Below the pieces are notes generated by a model, which saw nothing but the letters and a program-made list of their open reading frames with translations, searched no databases and had not been told where the DNA came from. 64,000 nt of DNA from DASUAS01 sp963819475 (GTDB lineage: Bacteria > Actinomycetota > Acidimicrobiia > IMCC26256 > DASPTH01), in contig CAWFWE010000003.1 in NCBI GenBank assembly GCA_963819475.1, positions 186,001 through 250,000 on the forward strand. The letters run 5' to 3'. The first letter of the stretch is position 1, and every line of letters begins with the position of its first letter. Below are positions 26,438-39,653 of this stretch, piece by piece. A program made the position numbers and the translations under genes.

Positions 26438-27928
26438 ATGAGCCGAAGAACCCAGGTGCGATCGATCGCCCTGCGCCGTCTGGCGTGCACCGCGCTCCTG
26501 GTCGTCGGCGCCGCTGCGGTCGTGACCCCGGCGACGGGCGCGGGCGCCACGAAGACTGCCACCACGGCTTCGGTCCCCACGTCGTGGGACCCACGGCTCG
26601 AATCGATCGCCCACAAGGTCGCCGAGCTGCGGAAGCTCGACTTCGTCCACCCCGTCGCCGCCGAGTTCCTCGATGACGCCGCCTTCGAGAAGAAGGTGGC
26701 GGTCGACAAGGGCAAGCTCACGAAGCAGGACAAAGCCGACATCGAGCGGGCACAGGGCCAGCTGCGCGCGGTGGGGTTGATCGGACCGGACGTCGACATC
26801 GTCGACGCCATGAGCGCGTTGCAGACGTCGGGCGTGCTCGCGTACTACGACCCGGAGACCAAGAAGATCACCGTGAAGGGGAAGAGCATCGACGACCCCG
26901 CCACGCGCGTCACCGTCGCGCACGAGCTGACGCACGCGTTGCAGGACCAACACTTCGATCTGCAGAAGCTGGAGAAGGAGGCAGCCAAGGCGCACGCCTC
27001 CACGCCGTTGCGCACCGTCGTCGAGGGCGACGCCGTCCGCATCCAGGACGACTACGCCGACTCGCTGTCGCAGGCGGACCAGGATGCGTACGAGCAGGAG
27101 CGCTCGAGCACCAGCGAGCAGGCCCGTTCCGAGGTCGACGCCAAGGGCGTGCCCGAATCGTTGTCCGTGCTGTTCGAGGCACCCTACGACCTCGGCCCCA
27201 CGATGCTCGAGGCGGTGATCGCCAAGGAGGGCGAGCACGGCATCGATGGTCTGTTCGAGCACCCGCCGACCACCGATGCCTCGTACCTCACCCCCTCGAC
27301 CCTGCTCGAGCACCGCGTGTTCAAGGACGTCGCTCCGCCCGCCCTCGCCGCGGGTGAGAAGCGCTCGGGCAAGCCCGACGTGTTCGGTGCCTTCGCGCTG
27401 TACCAGGTGCTCGCCTCACGCCTCGATCCCAGCGCGGCGCTCACCGCCGCCGACGCCTGGGGCGGCGACTCGATGATCACGTTCACCCGGCAGGGCACGA
27501 CCTGCCTCCGGGCGCGGTTCGTGGGCAAGACCGGCGACGGCACCAAGACGATCGGCGACGCGCTGGCGCAGTGGGCCGCGCAGATGCCGCCGGGCGCGGC
27601 GCAAGTCGACGACGAGGCCGACGGGGCGACGCTCACCGCGTGTGATCCCGGAGCGAGCGCGACCGAGGCGCCGAACCGATCCCTGACCGCGCTCATCTTC
27701 GCCGGGAACCGTGACGCGTTGTTCTCCGAGGTGCTGAAGCAGGGCCTACCGGTGAACGTCGCCTCCTGCGCCGCCGACGGCGTCGTGCGCGATCCGTCGT
27801 TCGCGCCGGTGCTCGAGGCCGCCACCAACGACCCCAGCGCGTCGCCCGACGCGGGCGTCATCGACGCGGTCCGGGCGCGGGTACCGGCGATCCTCCAGGG
27901 CTGCGTCACCTCGAACGGCTCCACGTAG
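26438..27928 (+). CDS. Exported HExxH protein, possible metallopeptidase
   Basis: I do not recognise a named family. The protein of 496 residues starts with a signal peptide (about 1-36). Its clearest motif is AHELTHALQDQHFDL, in which His162, Glu163 and His166 form the zinc site of gluzincin-type peptidases. A third ligand further on cannot be assigned with certainty. The rest is rich in Ala, Asp and Lys without membrane segments, so it is probably released or cell-wall associated. The gene is divergent from the glycan operon. A role in trimming surface proteins would fit but is inference. Confidence 0.8.
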   Translation: MSRRTQVRSIALRRLACTALLVVGAAAVVTPATGAGATKTATTASVPTSWDPRLESIAHKVAELRKLDFVHPVAAEFLDDAAFEKKVAVDKGKLTKQDKADIERAQGQLRAVGLIGPDVDIVDAMSALQTSGVLAYYDPETKKITVKGKSIDDPATRVTVAHELTHALQDQHFDLQKLEKEAAKAHASTPLRTVVEGDAVRIQDDYADSLSQADQDAYEQERSSTSEQARSEVDAKGVPESLSVLFEAPYDLGPTMLEAVIAKEGEHGIDGLFEHPPTTDASYLTPSTLLEHRVFKDVAPPALAAGEKRSGKPDVFGAFALYQVLASRLDPSAALTAADAWGGDSMITFTRQGTTCLRARFVGKTGDGTKTIGDALAQWAAQMPPGAAQVDDEADGATLTACDPGASATEAPNRSLTALIFAGNRDALFSEVLKQGLPVNVASCAADGVVRDPSFAPVLEAATNDPSASPDAGVIDAVRARVPAILQGCVTSNGST

Positions 27929-28087
27929 CGCCACCGCGGCGAACCCCGGCGGTCGGTGGAGCGCGGCCGACGGTGCGATCTTCGCCGTGGCCGTATCAAA
28001 ACGATCATGGGGGGCGTTGTTCCTCGAGGACGGCGTTCCTCGGAACCGCCGCCGGCTCCGCCGCTCTCCGTCCGGGAGGTTGCCAGC

Positions 28088-28562
28088 GTGGCGACGTCAG
28101 CCTTCATACCGACCCACCTCCGCGACAGCGTCCGCCTTCGGGGCGAGTTGTTCGATCGGACCACCGGGCTTCCGGGGCCCGTGCTCCTGTTGGACCGGAT
28201 CGAGATGGGTCTCGCCCACGCGAAGCGGCGGTGCCGTCAGCTCGGAGTCTTCTACGTCGACCCCGCGTTGCTCAGCCATGAACCGCCGGACCTCCGCGCC
28301 GACGGGGAGCGACTCGTTGGAGCAGTGCGCCCGGACGACACCATTGCGTGCGACGGCGCCGGCCACTTCGTCGTCGTCTGTCACAACCTCGACCACGACG
28401 GTCAGGCGGAGCGAGTCACGCAACGGCTGCTCGACGCGATCGCGGTGCCGTGCCTCCTCGGGGTGGCGCTCGGGTGTCCGCCCGCAGACGCCGCCGGCCT
28501 CGTCGTGCTCGCCATGGCCCGGGCGACGCCCCGAGCGAGCTTCACCTCGCGCCGGGACGGGC

Positions 28563-28573
<11 letters not shown>
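28088..28573 (+). CDS. Degenerate GGDEF-domain protein
   Basis: The chosen GTG gives 161 residues and follows a strong GGGAGG site. DRTTGLPGPVLLLDRIEMGL matches the start of a diguanylate cyclase domain, and RPDDTIACDGAGHFVVVCHNL matches its centre. The active-site GGDEF reads DGAGH, and about 15 residues are missing before it. It therefore should not make cyclic di-GMP. It could be a regulatory remnant or bind another ligand. It overlaps the end of metH by 11 bases on the opposite strand. Confidence 0.72.
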
Positions 28574-32030
<3,457 letters not shown>

Positions 32031-32037
32031 TCGCCCC

Positions 32038-32043
32038 AGGGTA
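32038..32043 (-). promoter_or_regulatory. Candidate leaderless -10 box (metH)
   Basis: TACCCT on the minus strand, seven bases before the metH ATG. I see no B12 riboswitch in the 46-base gap upstream. Confidence 0.5.
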
Positions 32044-32076
32044 CCGGAGCGCCTGGCGGATCCTCGTCCGGAATCG

Positions 32077-32697
32077 CTACTCGGTGCCGCGGTGCGCCCG
32101 CCGCCCGAGCCGCACGGCGCGGTCGGCACGCGCCCACAGCTCGCGATCACCGGAGCTGTCCCCGTAGGCCCACACGAACGGCGTCGCGCCGTCGAGCCAC
32201 GCTTCGAACCGACGCGCCTTCTCCGGGCCGCGCACGTTCTCTCCCGACATGCGACCGGTGAGGCGGCCGTCGGGCCCTGCCTCCAACTCGGTGGCGAGCA
32301 CGGCGTCGAAGCGGAGGCGCTCGCCGATGGGACGCAGGTACGCGCCCAACGACGCCGAGATGATCACCAGCCGGTGGCCCTGGGTGCGGTGCCAGTCGGC
32401 TCGCTCGACCGCCTCCCCGCGCAGGTGGCGCCCGAGCACCTCGTCGGCGAAGTCGACTGCGACCGCGTCCACCTCGGCCGCGTCGCGGCCGGCGAACAGC
32501 CGCTCGAGGACGCGCGCCTTCAACTCGTTGCGGCTCCACTGCGACCGGCCGGCCACGCCCAGCCTCGCCGCCGACAGGACGAATGCTTCGGCCGCCGACC
32601 CCGTTCCCGCGACTCGGCGCAGGAAGGGGGCGAAGTTGTCGCGGTTCGAGAGCGTGCCGTCGAAGTCGAACGCGGCGACGACGTCGGGCTGCTCCAT
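32077..32697 (-). CDS. HAD-IB family phosphatase
   Basis: The protein of 206 residues is a SerB-like HAD phosphatase: nucleophile motif AAFDFDGTLSNRD, Ser in VIISAS, a Lys in GPEKARRF and the acidic motif AYGDSSGDREL. I prefer the ATG at 32697, which has AGGGCAGG upstream; a GTG at 32721 is possible. It follows dprE2 by 26 bases in the ubiA-dprE1-dprE2 operon. The arabinose-donor pathway needs a 5-phosphatase between the UbiA and DprE1 steps, and the mycobacterial candidate for it (Rv3807c) belongs to another family. This gene is a candidate for that step, by position only. Confidence 0.87.
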   Translation of the reverse strand: MEQPDVVAAFDFDGTLSNRDNFAPFLRRVAGTGSAAEAFVLSAARLGVAGRSQWSRNELKARVLERLFAGRDAAEVDAVAVDFADEVLGRHLRGEAVERADWHRTQGHRLVIISASLGAYLRPIGERLRFDAVLATELEAGPDGRLTGRMSGENVRGPEKARRFEAWLDGATPFVWAYGDSSGDRELWARADRAVRLGRRAHRGTE

Positions 32698-32723
32698 GCC
32701 TGCCCTGCCTTCGTCCGGCACGG

Positions 32724-33485
32724 TCAGAGCGGCAACTTGCGAAACACGGGCCGAGGCACGTGGCGCAGCACCGACATCACGTACCGCAGGGTCGATGGCA
32801 CCCAGACCGTCTCCCGGCCCCGGGCGAGGCCGTGCACGATCGCGTCGGCCACCGCTTCGGGCGTGGTCGAGAGTGGCGCCGCGTCCATGCCCTCGGTCAT
32901 CTTCGTGTGGACGAAGCCGGGGCGCACGATCATGACGTTCACGCCGGTGCCGACCAGGCTGTCGCCGAGTCCTTGGAAGAAGGCGTCCATGCCCGCCTTC
33001 GACGAGCCGTACACGAAGTTGGAGCGGCGGGCGCGCTCGCCCGCGACCGACGACAACGCCACGATCGTGCCGTGCCCCTGCGTGCGCATCCGCTGCGAGA
33101 TCGGGACCGCCACCGACACCGAGCCGACGTAGTTCACCTCGGCGATGTCGACCGCGGCGCGGCCGTCGTGCTCCGCTTCCTCCTGGTCACCGAGCACACC
33201 GAAGGCGAGCAACGCGACGTCGATGTCGCCGAAGCGCTGGAAGACGCCGTCGACGAACGCGTCGTGCGACGCGGTGTCGCGCGCGTCGAACGCCAGCGTC
33301 TCGACGGTGGTCGCGCCCGCGGCTCGAAGCTCGGCGGCGGTCGGCTCGAGCGCGCCGGGGTCGCGCGCCGCGAGCACGACGGTGCGGGTGCGGCTCTTCA
33401 CCAGCTCGCGCAGCGTCGCCTGCGCGATGTCGGAACCGCCTCCGAGCACGAGCACCGACTGCACCGAGCCGAGCGCATCTTTCAT
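32724..33485 (-). CDS. dprE2: Decaprenylphosphoryl-2-keto-ribose reductase
   Basis: The protein of 253 residues is a short-chain dehydrogenase with LVLGGGSDIAQATL as cofactor loop, NYVGSVSVAV and the catalytic Tyr-Lys in FVYGSSKAGMDAF. It completes the epimerisation begun by DprE1, giving decaprenylphosphoryl-arabinose, the arabinose donor for cell-wall arabinans. The gene follows dprE1 by 33 bases, in the same order as in mycobacteria. The length and the C-terminal VMSVLRHVPRPVFRKLPL fit the family. Confidence 0.92.
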   Translation of the reverse strand: MKDALGSVQSVLVLGGGSDIAQATLRELVKSRTRTVVLAARDPGALEPTAAELRAAGATTVETLAFDARDTASHDAFVDGVFQRFGDIDVALLAFGVLGDQEEAEHDGRAAVDIAEVNYVGSVSVAVPISQRMRTQGHGTIVALSSVAGERARRSNFVYGSSKAGMDAFFQGLGDSLVGTGVNVMIVRPGFVHTKMTEGMDAAPLSTTPEAVADAIVHGLARGRETVWVPSTLRYVMSVLRHVPRPVFRKLPL

Positions 33486-33518
33486 GTCACGAGCCTTTCC
33501 GATGGACTCGGGGGAGGG

Positions 33519-34883
33519 TCAGGGGAGGCCGAGGCGTCGCTGCAGGTCGGATTGCAACACGCCGGCGGGGTCCACGCGGGCCCGGAGCTCGGCGAAGCGG
33601 TCGAGCCCCGGGTACATCACCGGCAGCAGCTCCGGGCGCAGCCGGGAGTCCTTGGCCAGGTAGATGCGGCCGCCGGCGTCCGCCACCAGCTCGTCGAGCC
33701 GGTCGAGCAGCCCCGCCAGCCCGGGAACGGTGGCCGGGATGTCGAGGGCCAGGGTCCAGCCCGGGGCCGGGAACGAGAGCGGCCCCGGGTTGCCGGCCCC
33801 GAAGCGCTTGAGCACCGCGAGGAACGACGCCGCCCGGGCCTCGCTCAGCATCTCGATCGACGTCCGCACCGCGTCGTGCGCGGCGTCGGGCACGACGTAC
33901 TGGTACTGCAGGAACCCGCAGCTGCCGTAGAGGCGATTCCACCCCTTCACGCCGTCGAGCGGGTGGAAGAACGACGAGATGCTCTCCACGCGGCCGTGCA
34001 GCGACGGGGTCACCCGGTACCAGAACTCGTTGAACGCGGCGACGCTGAGCCGGTTGAGCAGGCCGTTGGGGGCCCACGGTGGTGCCGGGAGGAGCGCGCG
34101 CGGCGCGAACCGCAGCGGGTCGCGACGCAGCTTCGGGGGAAGGTCGTCGACGGTCGCGTGGTCGCCGCGCGAGAGCACCGAGCGTCCGAGCGATGCACCG
34201 GTCGCCAAGCAATCGATCCACGCGGCCGAGAAGCGGTACTCGGCGTCGCCCTCGATCATGAGCGACATGACCGAGTCGAGATCGGGGCAGCGGAGGTTCT
34301 CGGCCCGGATCATCGACGTCTCGATCGGCAGCAGGCGGATGGTCGCCTCGGCGATGACGCCGGTGAGGCCGAGCGCGCCCGCCGTGCCCCAGAACAGCTC
34401 GGCATCGGCCTCCGGGGTGACCGTCACCGTGCCCTTGGGGGTGTGCAGCGTGAAGGACTCCACGTGGTTGGCGAAGCTGCCGTCGAAGTGGTGGCTCTTC
34501 CCGTGCACATCGGCGGCGATCGCGCCGCCCACGGTCACCAGGCGCGTGCCCGGGGTGACGTGCACGAACCAGCCGAGCGGCACCATCGTGCGCATGATCG
34601 CCTCGAGGCTGACGCCGGCGTCGATGCGGATGACGCCCCGTTCGAGGTCGATGTCGTGGAAGCCCGCCAGCGTCGTGGCGTCGAGGACGGTTCCCCCCGC
34701 GTTCTGCGCTGCATCGCCGTAGCTGCGGCCGAGGCCCCGCGCGATCAGACCGCGTCGGCCGGCGCGCGCCAACCACCCGTCGATCGCGGACTCGTCGGTG
34801 ACGTCGACCACCGACGCTGCGGTTGGTGCGGTGCGCGACCAGCCGGTGAGGAGCTCGACCCGCTCGGGCGGCGAGTCAGCCAT
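33519..34883 (-). CDS. dprE1: Decaprenylphosphoryl-ribose 2'-oxidase
   Basis: The protein of 454 residues is a vanillyl-alcohol-oxidase-type flavoprotein. The FAD region has GRSYGDAAQN and the loop GGAIAADVHGKSHH, and GSCGFLQYQYVVP marks the substrate domain. Near the C-terminus PGWTLALDIP aligns with the mycobacterial segment that carries Cys387, the target of benzothiazinone inhibitors. Here that residue is alanine (residue 379, codon 33747-33749). The start overlaps the ubiA stop by eight bases. Confidence 0.94.
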   Translation of the reverse strand: MADSPPERVELLTGWSRTAPTAASVVDVTDESAIDGWLARAGRRGLIARGLGRSYGDAAQNAGGTVLDATTLAGFHDIDLERGVIRIDAGVSLEAIMRTMVPLGWFVHVTPGTRLVTVGGAIAADVHGKSHHFDGSFANHVESFTLHTPKGTVTVTPEADAELFWGTAGALGLTGVIAEATIRLLPIETSMIRAENLRCPDLDSVMSLMIEGDAEYRFSAAWIDCLATGASLGRSVLSRGDHATVDDLPPKLRRDPLRFAPRALLPAPPWAPNGLLNRLSVAAFNEFWYRVTPSLHGRVESISSFFHPLDGVKGWNRLYGSCGFLQYQYVVPDAAHDAVRTSIEMLSEARAASFLAVLKRFGAGNPGPLSFPAPGWTLALDIPATVPGLAGLLDRLDELVADAGGRIYLAKDSRLRPELLPVMYPGLDRFAELRARVDPAGVLQSDLQRRLGLP

Positions 34884-35808
34884 GGACGCCCAACGCGAAC
34901 ATGATCGCCCAGATCACCCCGACGACTTGCAGCACCCGGTCGGACAGCACCACCTCTTCGGGCGCGCCGCCGCCGCCCTGGTCGACGACCAACGCGTAGC
35001 GCAGCACCGCGATCACGAACGGCACGATGGAGAGCCGGAACCAGGTCTCGTCGCCGGTCTTGGCCGCGTTCTCGAACGCCCACAGGCAGTACGCGGTGAT
35101 CATCACTCCGGATGCGACCGCGCGCACGTAGCCGAGGAACGCGGTCGAGTACTCGCCGAGGGTGCGCCGGTGGTCGAGCGAGTCGGACCCGAGCTCGACC
35201 TGCTCCGCATGCCGCTTTCCGGTGACGATGAACAGGGAACCCGCGCCGGCGACGATGAGGAACCAGTCGGACAGGGGGACGTTGGTGGCGACACCGCCTG
35301 CGATGGCGCGGAACACGAAGCCGGAGGCGACGGCGGCGAGATCGATCACCGGCTCGTACTTCAACCACAACGTGTACGAGAGCGTCACGAGCACGTAGCC
35401 GGCGACCACGCCCAGGAGCTTGAAGTCGTTGATCGGTGCGGTGACGGCGAACGACAGCAGGATCAGCACGACGGCGATCACCCGTGCGGTGCGGACGTCG
35501 AGGTCGCCGGCCGCGATTGGGCGCATCCGCTTGGTGGGATGCAGGCGGTCGGCCGCGGCGTCGTTGGCGTCGTTGAAGAAGTAGGTGCCGCTGGCCGCGA
35601 GGCAGAAACCGACGAACGCCACCAAGGTCTGCAGGATGGCGTCCCGCTGGTCGAGGACGCCCGCGGCAGCCGGTGCCGCGAACACGAGCACGTTCTTCGT
35701 CCACTGCTTGGGGCGCGCGGTGCGGATGACGGCCTTCAGCATCGAGGAACGGCGTACCTCCGGGTCCGTCGGCGGAGTGGCGCGGGACGGATCGGCTGCC
35801 GCGGACAT
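34876..35808 (-). CDS. ubiA: Decaprenyl-phosphate phosphoribosyltransferase (UbiA family)
   Basis: The protein of 310 residues is an integral membrane prenyltransferase with about nine hydrophobic helices. The first aspartate motif is NDANDAAADRLHPTKRMRPI and the second region is GKRHAEQVELG. It matches mycobacterial Rv3806c, which moves phosphoribose from PRPP to decaprenyl phosphate, the first committed step of the arabinose donor pathway. A TAGCCT box six bases before the ATG indicates a leaderless mRNA for the four-gene operon. Confidence 0.93.
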   Translation of the reverse strand: MSAAADPSRATPPTDPEVRRSSMLKAVIRTARPKQWTKNVLVFAAPAAAGVLDQRDAILQTLVAFVGFCLAASGTYFFNDANDAAADRLHPTKRMRPIAAGDLDVRTARVIAVVLILLSFAVTAPINDFKLLGVVAGYVLVTLSYTLWLKYEPVIDLAAVASGFVFRAIAGGVATNVPLSDWFLIVAGAGSLFIVTGKRHAEQVELGSDSLDHRRTLGEYSTAFLGYVRAVASGVMITAYCLWAFENAAKTGDETWFRLSIVPFVIAVLRYALVVDQGGGGAPEEVVLSDRVLQVVGVIWAIMFALGVHG

Positions 35809-35814
35809 CGTGCA

Positions 35815-35820
35815 AGGCTA
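35815..35820 (-). promoter_or_regulatory. Candidate leaderless -10 box (ubiA-dprE1-dprE2 operon)
   Basis: TAGCCT on the minus strand with six bases to the ubiA ATG. Confidence 0.5.
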
Positions 35821-35875
35821 CCGAACCCTGCCCGCCCCGGACCGCCGTGCCCACGTGGCTCCAGCACCCCGGTCG

Positions 35876-35881
35876 TAGACT
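35876..35881 (+). promoter_or_regulatory. Candidate -10 box (PduO gene)
   Basis: TAGACT, nine bases before the ATG at 35891. The same hexamer precedes the cysteine desulfurase gene at 51836. Confidence 0.45.
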
Positions 35882-35890
35882 CCGACGCAG

Positions 35891-36451
35891 ATGGCTCCGA
35901 AGATCTACACGCGCAAGGGCGACGACGGGAGCACCGGACTGCTCTACGGCGGACGGGTCGGCAAGGACTCCTCCGGACCCGACGCGTACGGCGCGGTCGA
36001 CGAGACGGTGTCCATGCTCGGGCTCGCCCGTGCCGACACCCGGCGCGGCTCGGAGCTCGACGCCCTGCTCATCCGTCTCCAGCGCGAGCTCTTCGTGGTC
36101 GGTGCGGAGCTGGCCACCGCGCCGGAGAACCGTTCGAAGCTGGACCCGGGCGTGTCGCTCACGACCGAGGCGATGGTCGACGCGTTGGAGCCGGTGATCG
36201 ACGACGTCACCACGCGCTACGAACCGCCCACCGAATTCGTGCTCCCCGGCGAGAACCGGGTAGCCGCCGCGCTCGACGTGGCCCGCGCCGTCGTGCGGCG
36301 GGCCGAGCGGCGGGCGGTTGCGGCCACCCACGAGGGTTGGCTCGACGGCAGCCAGGTTGTCCCGTACCTCAACCGCCTCGCCGACCTCCTCTATACGCTC
36401 GCACGATGGCAGGAAGGGACCTTCCGGCCCGTCCGCACCGATCACCCCTGA
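35891..36451 (+). CDS. pduO: Cob(I)alamin adenosyltransferase, PduO type
   Basis: The protein of 186 residues adenosylates cob(I)alamin to make the coenzyme needed by methylmalonyl-CoA mutase. The N-terminal motif KIYTRKGDDGSTGLLYGGRV is the ATP loop of PduO enzymes. The C-terminal helix DVARAVVRRAERRAV holds the conserved arginines, and YLNRLADLLYTLAR is also typical. The product fits the mutB and meaB genes 13 kb away. It is followed after 45 bases by pepA on the same strand. Confidence 0.94.
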   Translation: MAPKIYTRKGDDGSTGLLYGGRVGKDSSGPDAYGAVDETVSMLGLARADTRRGSELDALLIRLQRELFVVGAELATAPENRSKLDPGVSLTTEAMVDALEPVIDDVTTRYEPPTEFVLPGENRVAAALDVARAVVRRAERRAVAATHEGWLDGSQVVPYLNRLADLLYTLARWQEGTFRPVRTDHP

Positions 36452-36496
36452 CCACCCGTCCCACCTGCACCAGCACGCACACCACCGGAGCGAACC

Positions 36497-38031
36497 GTGG
36501 CCCTCTCGTTCACCGTCGTCACCACCCCCGCCGACCGCGTCGGTGCCGAGCTCCTGGCGGTCCCCGTCGGCAAGGGCGGCGTGCTCGGCCCCGGCGCCGA
36601 CGCGATCGACGCCGCGCTCGACGGCAGCCTCGCCACCTTCCTCGCCGAGGCCGGCTTCGAGGGGAAGCTGGGTGAGACGCTGGCCGTCCCGACCGGGGGA
36701 CGTCTCAAGGCGAAGGCCGCGGTCCTGGTGGGCATCGGCGACCCCGACGAGCTCACCGTCGACGGCATCCGCCGCGCCGCGGCGGCGATCGCGCGCCGGT
36801 CCAGCAAGGCGGCATCGGTCGCCACCACGCTCGCGACCGCAGCACCGGGCGTCGACGTCGCCGAGGCCGCCCAGGCCGTCGCCGAGGGCATCGTGCTCGG
36901 CTCCTACCAGTACCTCGAGTACAAGGGTGACGCGTCGCCGAGCAAGCTCAAGAAGGCGACGTTGATCGCGGAGGGCGGCGCGGCGGTGCGCAACGCGGTG
37001 AACCGTGGCGCGACGGTGGGCGACGCGGTCAGCTGGGCACGCGACATGGTCAACACGCCGTCGAAGGAGAAGTCACCGGCCGACATGGTCACCGCGGCCC
37101 GCAAGCTGCTGCGCAACCGCGGCGTCAGCGTGCAGGTGCTCGACGTGAAGCAGCTCGAGGCGCAGCGCCTCGGGGGTGTGCTGGGTGTCGGCCAGGGGTC
37201 GGAGCAGACACCCCGCTTCCTCAAGATGACGTACGCGCCGTCCGGCGCGCGTGGAAGGCACTCGCGCTGGTGGGCAAGGGCGTGGTCTTCGACTCCGGCG
37301 GCCTGTCGCTCAAGACGGCCGGCGGCATGGAGACGATGAAGACCGACATGTCGGGCGGAGCAGCCGTCATCGCGGCGATGTCGACCCTCGCCGACCTCGG
37401 TGTGAAGACGCGGGTGACCGGCTACGTGCCGCTGGTGGAGAACATGCCGAGCGGCACCGCCATCCGCCCCGGCGACGTGCTGACGATCCGCAACGGCAAG
37501 ACGGTGGAGGTCCTCAACACCGATGCCGAAGGCCGCCTGATCCTGGCGGACGCCCTCTCGCTGGCGTCGGAGGACCGGCCCGCGGCGGTGATCGACCTGG
37601 CCACGCTCACCGGCGCGTGCATGGTCGCGCTCGGCGACAAGATCGCCGGGCTCATGGGCAACGACGCCGCGTGGGTGGAGCAGGTGCAGGGCGCCGCCGA
37701 CCGCGCCGGCGAACCCGTGTGGCACCTGCCGCTGCCGCCCGAGTACCGCAAGCAGCTGGAGTCCGAGGTCGCCGACATGAAGAACATCGGCGGCAGCTAC
37801 GGTGGCGCGCTCACCGCGGGGCTGTTCCTCCAGGAGTTCGTCGACGGCGCGCCCTGGGTGCACCTCGACATCGCCGGGCCCGCCCGCGCCAACGCCGACG
37901 ACGGCTACCTCAGCAAGGGTGGCACCGGATTCGGGGTGCGCACGCTGGTGGAGCTGGCGCGCGCCTTCGAGCCACCCGTGGGCGCGGGCAACGACACGGC
38001 AAAGGTGACGAACGGCCGACGGCGCCGATGA
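36497..38031 (+). CDS. pepA: Leucyl aminopeptidase (M17), interrupted by a frameshift
   Basis: Together the two frames encode about 511 residues of a cytosolic M17 aminopeptidase. The metal and catalytic motifs are in the second part: GKGVVFDSGGLSLK, LVENMPSGTAIRPGDVL and NTDAEGRLILADAL. The first frame runs through ARDMVNTPSKEKSPADM and FLKMTYAPSGAR and then leaves the correct frame between about 37246 and 37257; one missing base restores it into LALVGKG. GGAG lies before the GTG start. All catalytic residues are intact, so I expect either a consensus error or a very recent mutation. Confidence 0.9.
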
Positions 38032-39641
38032 CCGGTGGGCGACGCGGCCGGCTGGCGGTGGGGGGCCTCGCACTCCTCCTCGTGGCCACCGGGATGGTCG
38101 CCGCGGGACCGACGGCGTCGGCGCGTGTCGCCGCCGTCCAGGACGTGGTGACGGTCCACATCCGGGACAACACGTTCGCCCCCGCGAACCTGAACGTCCC
38201 CGAGGGCACCACGGTGCGGTGGGTGAACGACGGTCGCAACACGCACAACGTCACCCCGAGCACCGGGAGCGCGAGGTACGCGAGCGGGAACCTGAAGCCG
38301 GGCAAGTCGTACGTGCGCACATTCGAGGACGCGGGCACGTTCGCGTACTACTGCACGCTGCACGGGACGCCGACGAGCGGCCAGCACGCCGCGGTCGGCA
38401 TCGGCGACGCCGCGGCCGCCACCCCGCTGGCATCGGTGGGCGGCGGAGAGCACGAGCCGCCCACGTTCGAGGCGTCGGGTCGTACCATTCGCGTTCCCGC
38501 CGACGCCAAGACGATCCAGGCGGGCGTCGACCGCGCCAAGGAGGGCGACCTGGTCCTCGTGTCGCCGGGGGTGTACCGGGAGGACGTCGAGATCGCCACC
38601 GACGGCATCGTGCTGCGCGGTCTCGACCGGAACCGCACGATCCTCGACGGCGAATTCCGGCGCGCCAACGGTGTGTTCGTCGCGGGCGCCGACGGCGTCG
38701 CGGTCGAGAACCTCACCACCCGCAACTACACCGAGAACGGGGTCTTCTGGAGCGGTGTCCTCGGGTACCGAGGTTCGTACCTCACCGCGTACCGCAACGG
38801 CGACTACGGCATCTACGCGTACGACTCGCAGTACGGGCAGTTCGACCACTCGTACGCGTCGGGCAGCCCCGACTCCGGCTTCTACATCGGCCAGTGCAAC
38901 CCGTGTCACGCGGTCATCACCGACATCGTGTCCGAGTACAACCAGCTCGGCTACTCGGGCTCGAACTCGTCGGGTGATCTCTACCTCGTGAACTCGGTCT
39001 GGTCCCGCAACCGGACCGGCATCGTGCCCAACAGCTTCGACGGCGAAGAGCTTGCGCCGCAGACCTTGGCGACGATCGCCGGCAACGTGGTCGAGGCGAA
39101 CGGCGACGAGCGCGCCGCGTGATCGGGGGACGAGGCCTTCGACGCCGCGCTCGGCGGCGGGATCGTGATCGCGGGCGGTATCGGGAACACGATCACGAAG
39201 AACCGCGTCGTCGACAACACCAAGGTGGGGATCGCGCTGGCCCCGAGCGTCGGGCTCCAGGTCGTCCCGACGTCGGCGACCGGGAACCAGGTCACCGACA
39301 ACGTGGTGCAGGGATCCGGCCTCGCCGACCTCGCGGCGATCCTCCCGAGCGCGAGCGACGGCAACTGCTTCGCAGCCAACACGTTCACGACGTCGGGGCC
39401 CGCCGACATCGAACGGGTGATGCCGTGCACCGGCGTGGGCAGCGGCGACATCACGGCCGGCGCCCTCGACATCGGCAAGTTCCTCGACACGTCGAAGAAC
39501 CCACCCGGCCTGCCGTACAAGCAGACGCCGGTGCCGGCGAAGCAACGGAACCTCGCCCGGGCCGCGCGCGCGCCGGCGCGACCGGCGGGGGCGCCGGCCG
39601 CGCTCGACGTGGCCGCGATCTCGGTGCCGGCCGGGGGCTGA
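38028..39641 (+). CDS. Exported cupredoxin / right-handed beta-helix protein with in-frame stop
   Basis: The protein has a signal peptide (about 1-32) and a plastocyanin-like domain (about 38-130) with copper ligands His73, Cys109 and His112. The usual axial Met is absent, with Gln119 near its place. A pectate-lyase-like beta-helix follows, starting IRVPADAKTIQAGVDRA. A TGA at 39120-39122 stops the frame after 364 residues, but the same frame continues with beta-helix repeats (GGGIVIAGGIGNTITKNRVV) to 39641. The ATG overlaps the pepA stop. Either the stop is an error or a point mutation, or the product is truncated. The natural function is unknown; sugar binding or cleavage is a guess. Confidence 0.82.
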
Positions 39642-39653
39642 CCGGCACCGTGC

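Noticed and set aside
32031..32076. A cobalamin riboswitch ahead of metH
   Set aside because: The gap is only 46 bases and the start looks leaderless; no B12-box sequence is visible.
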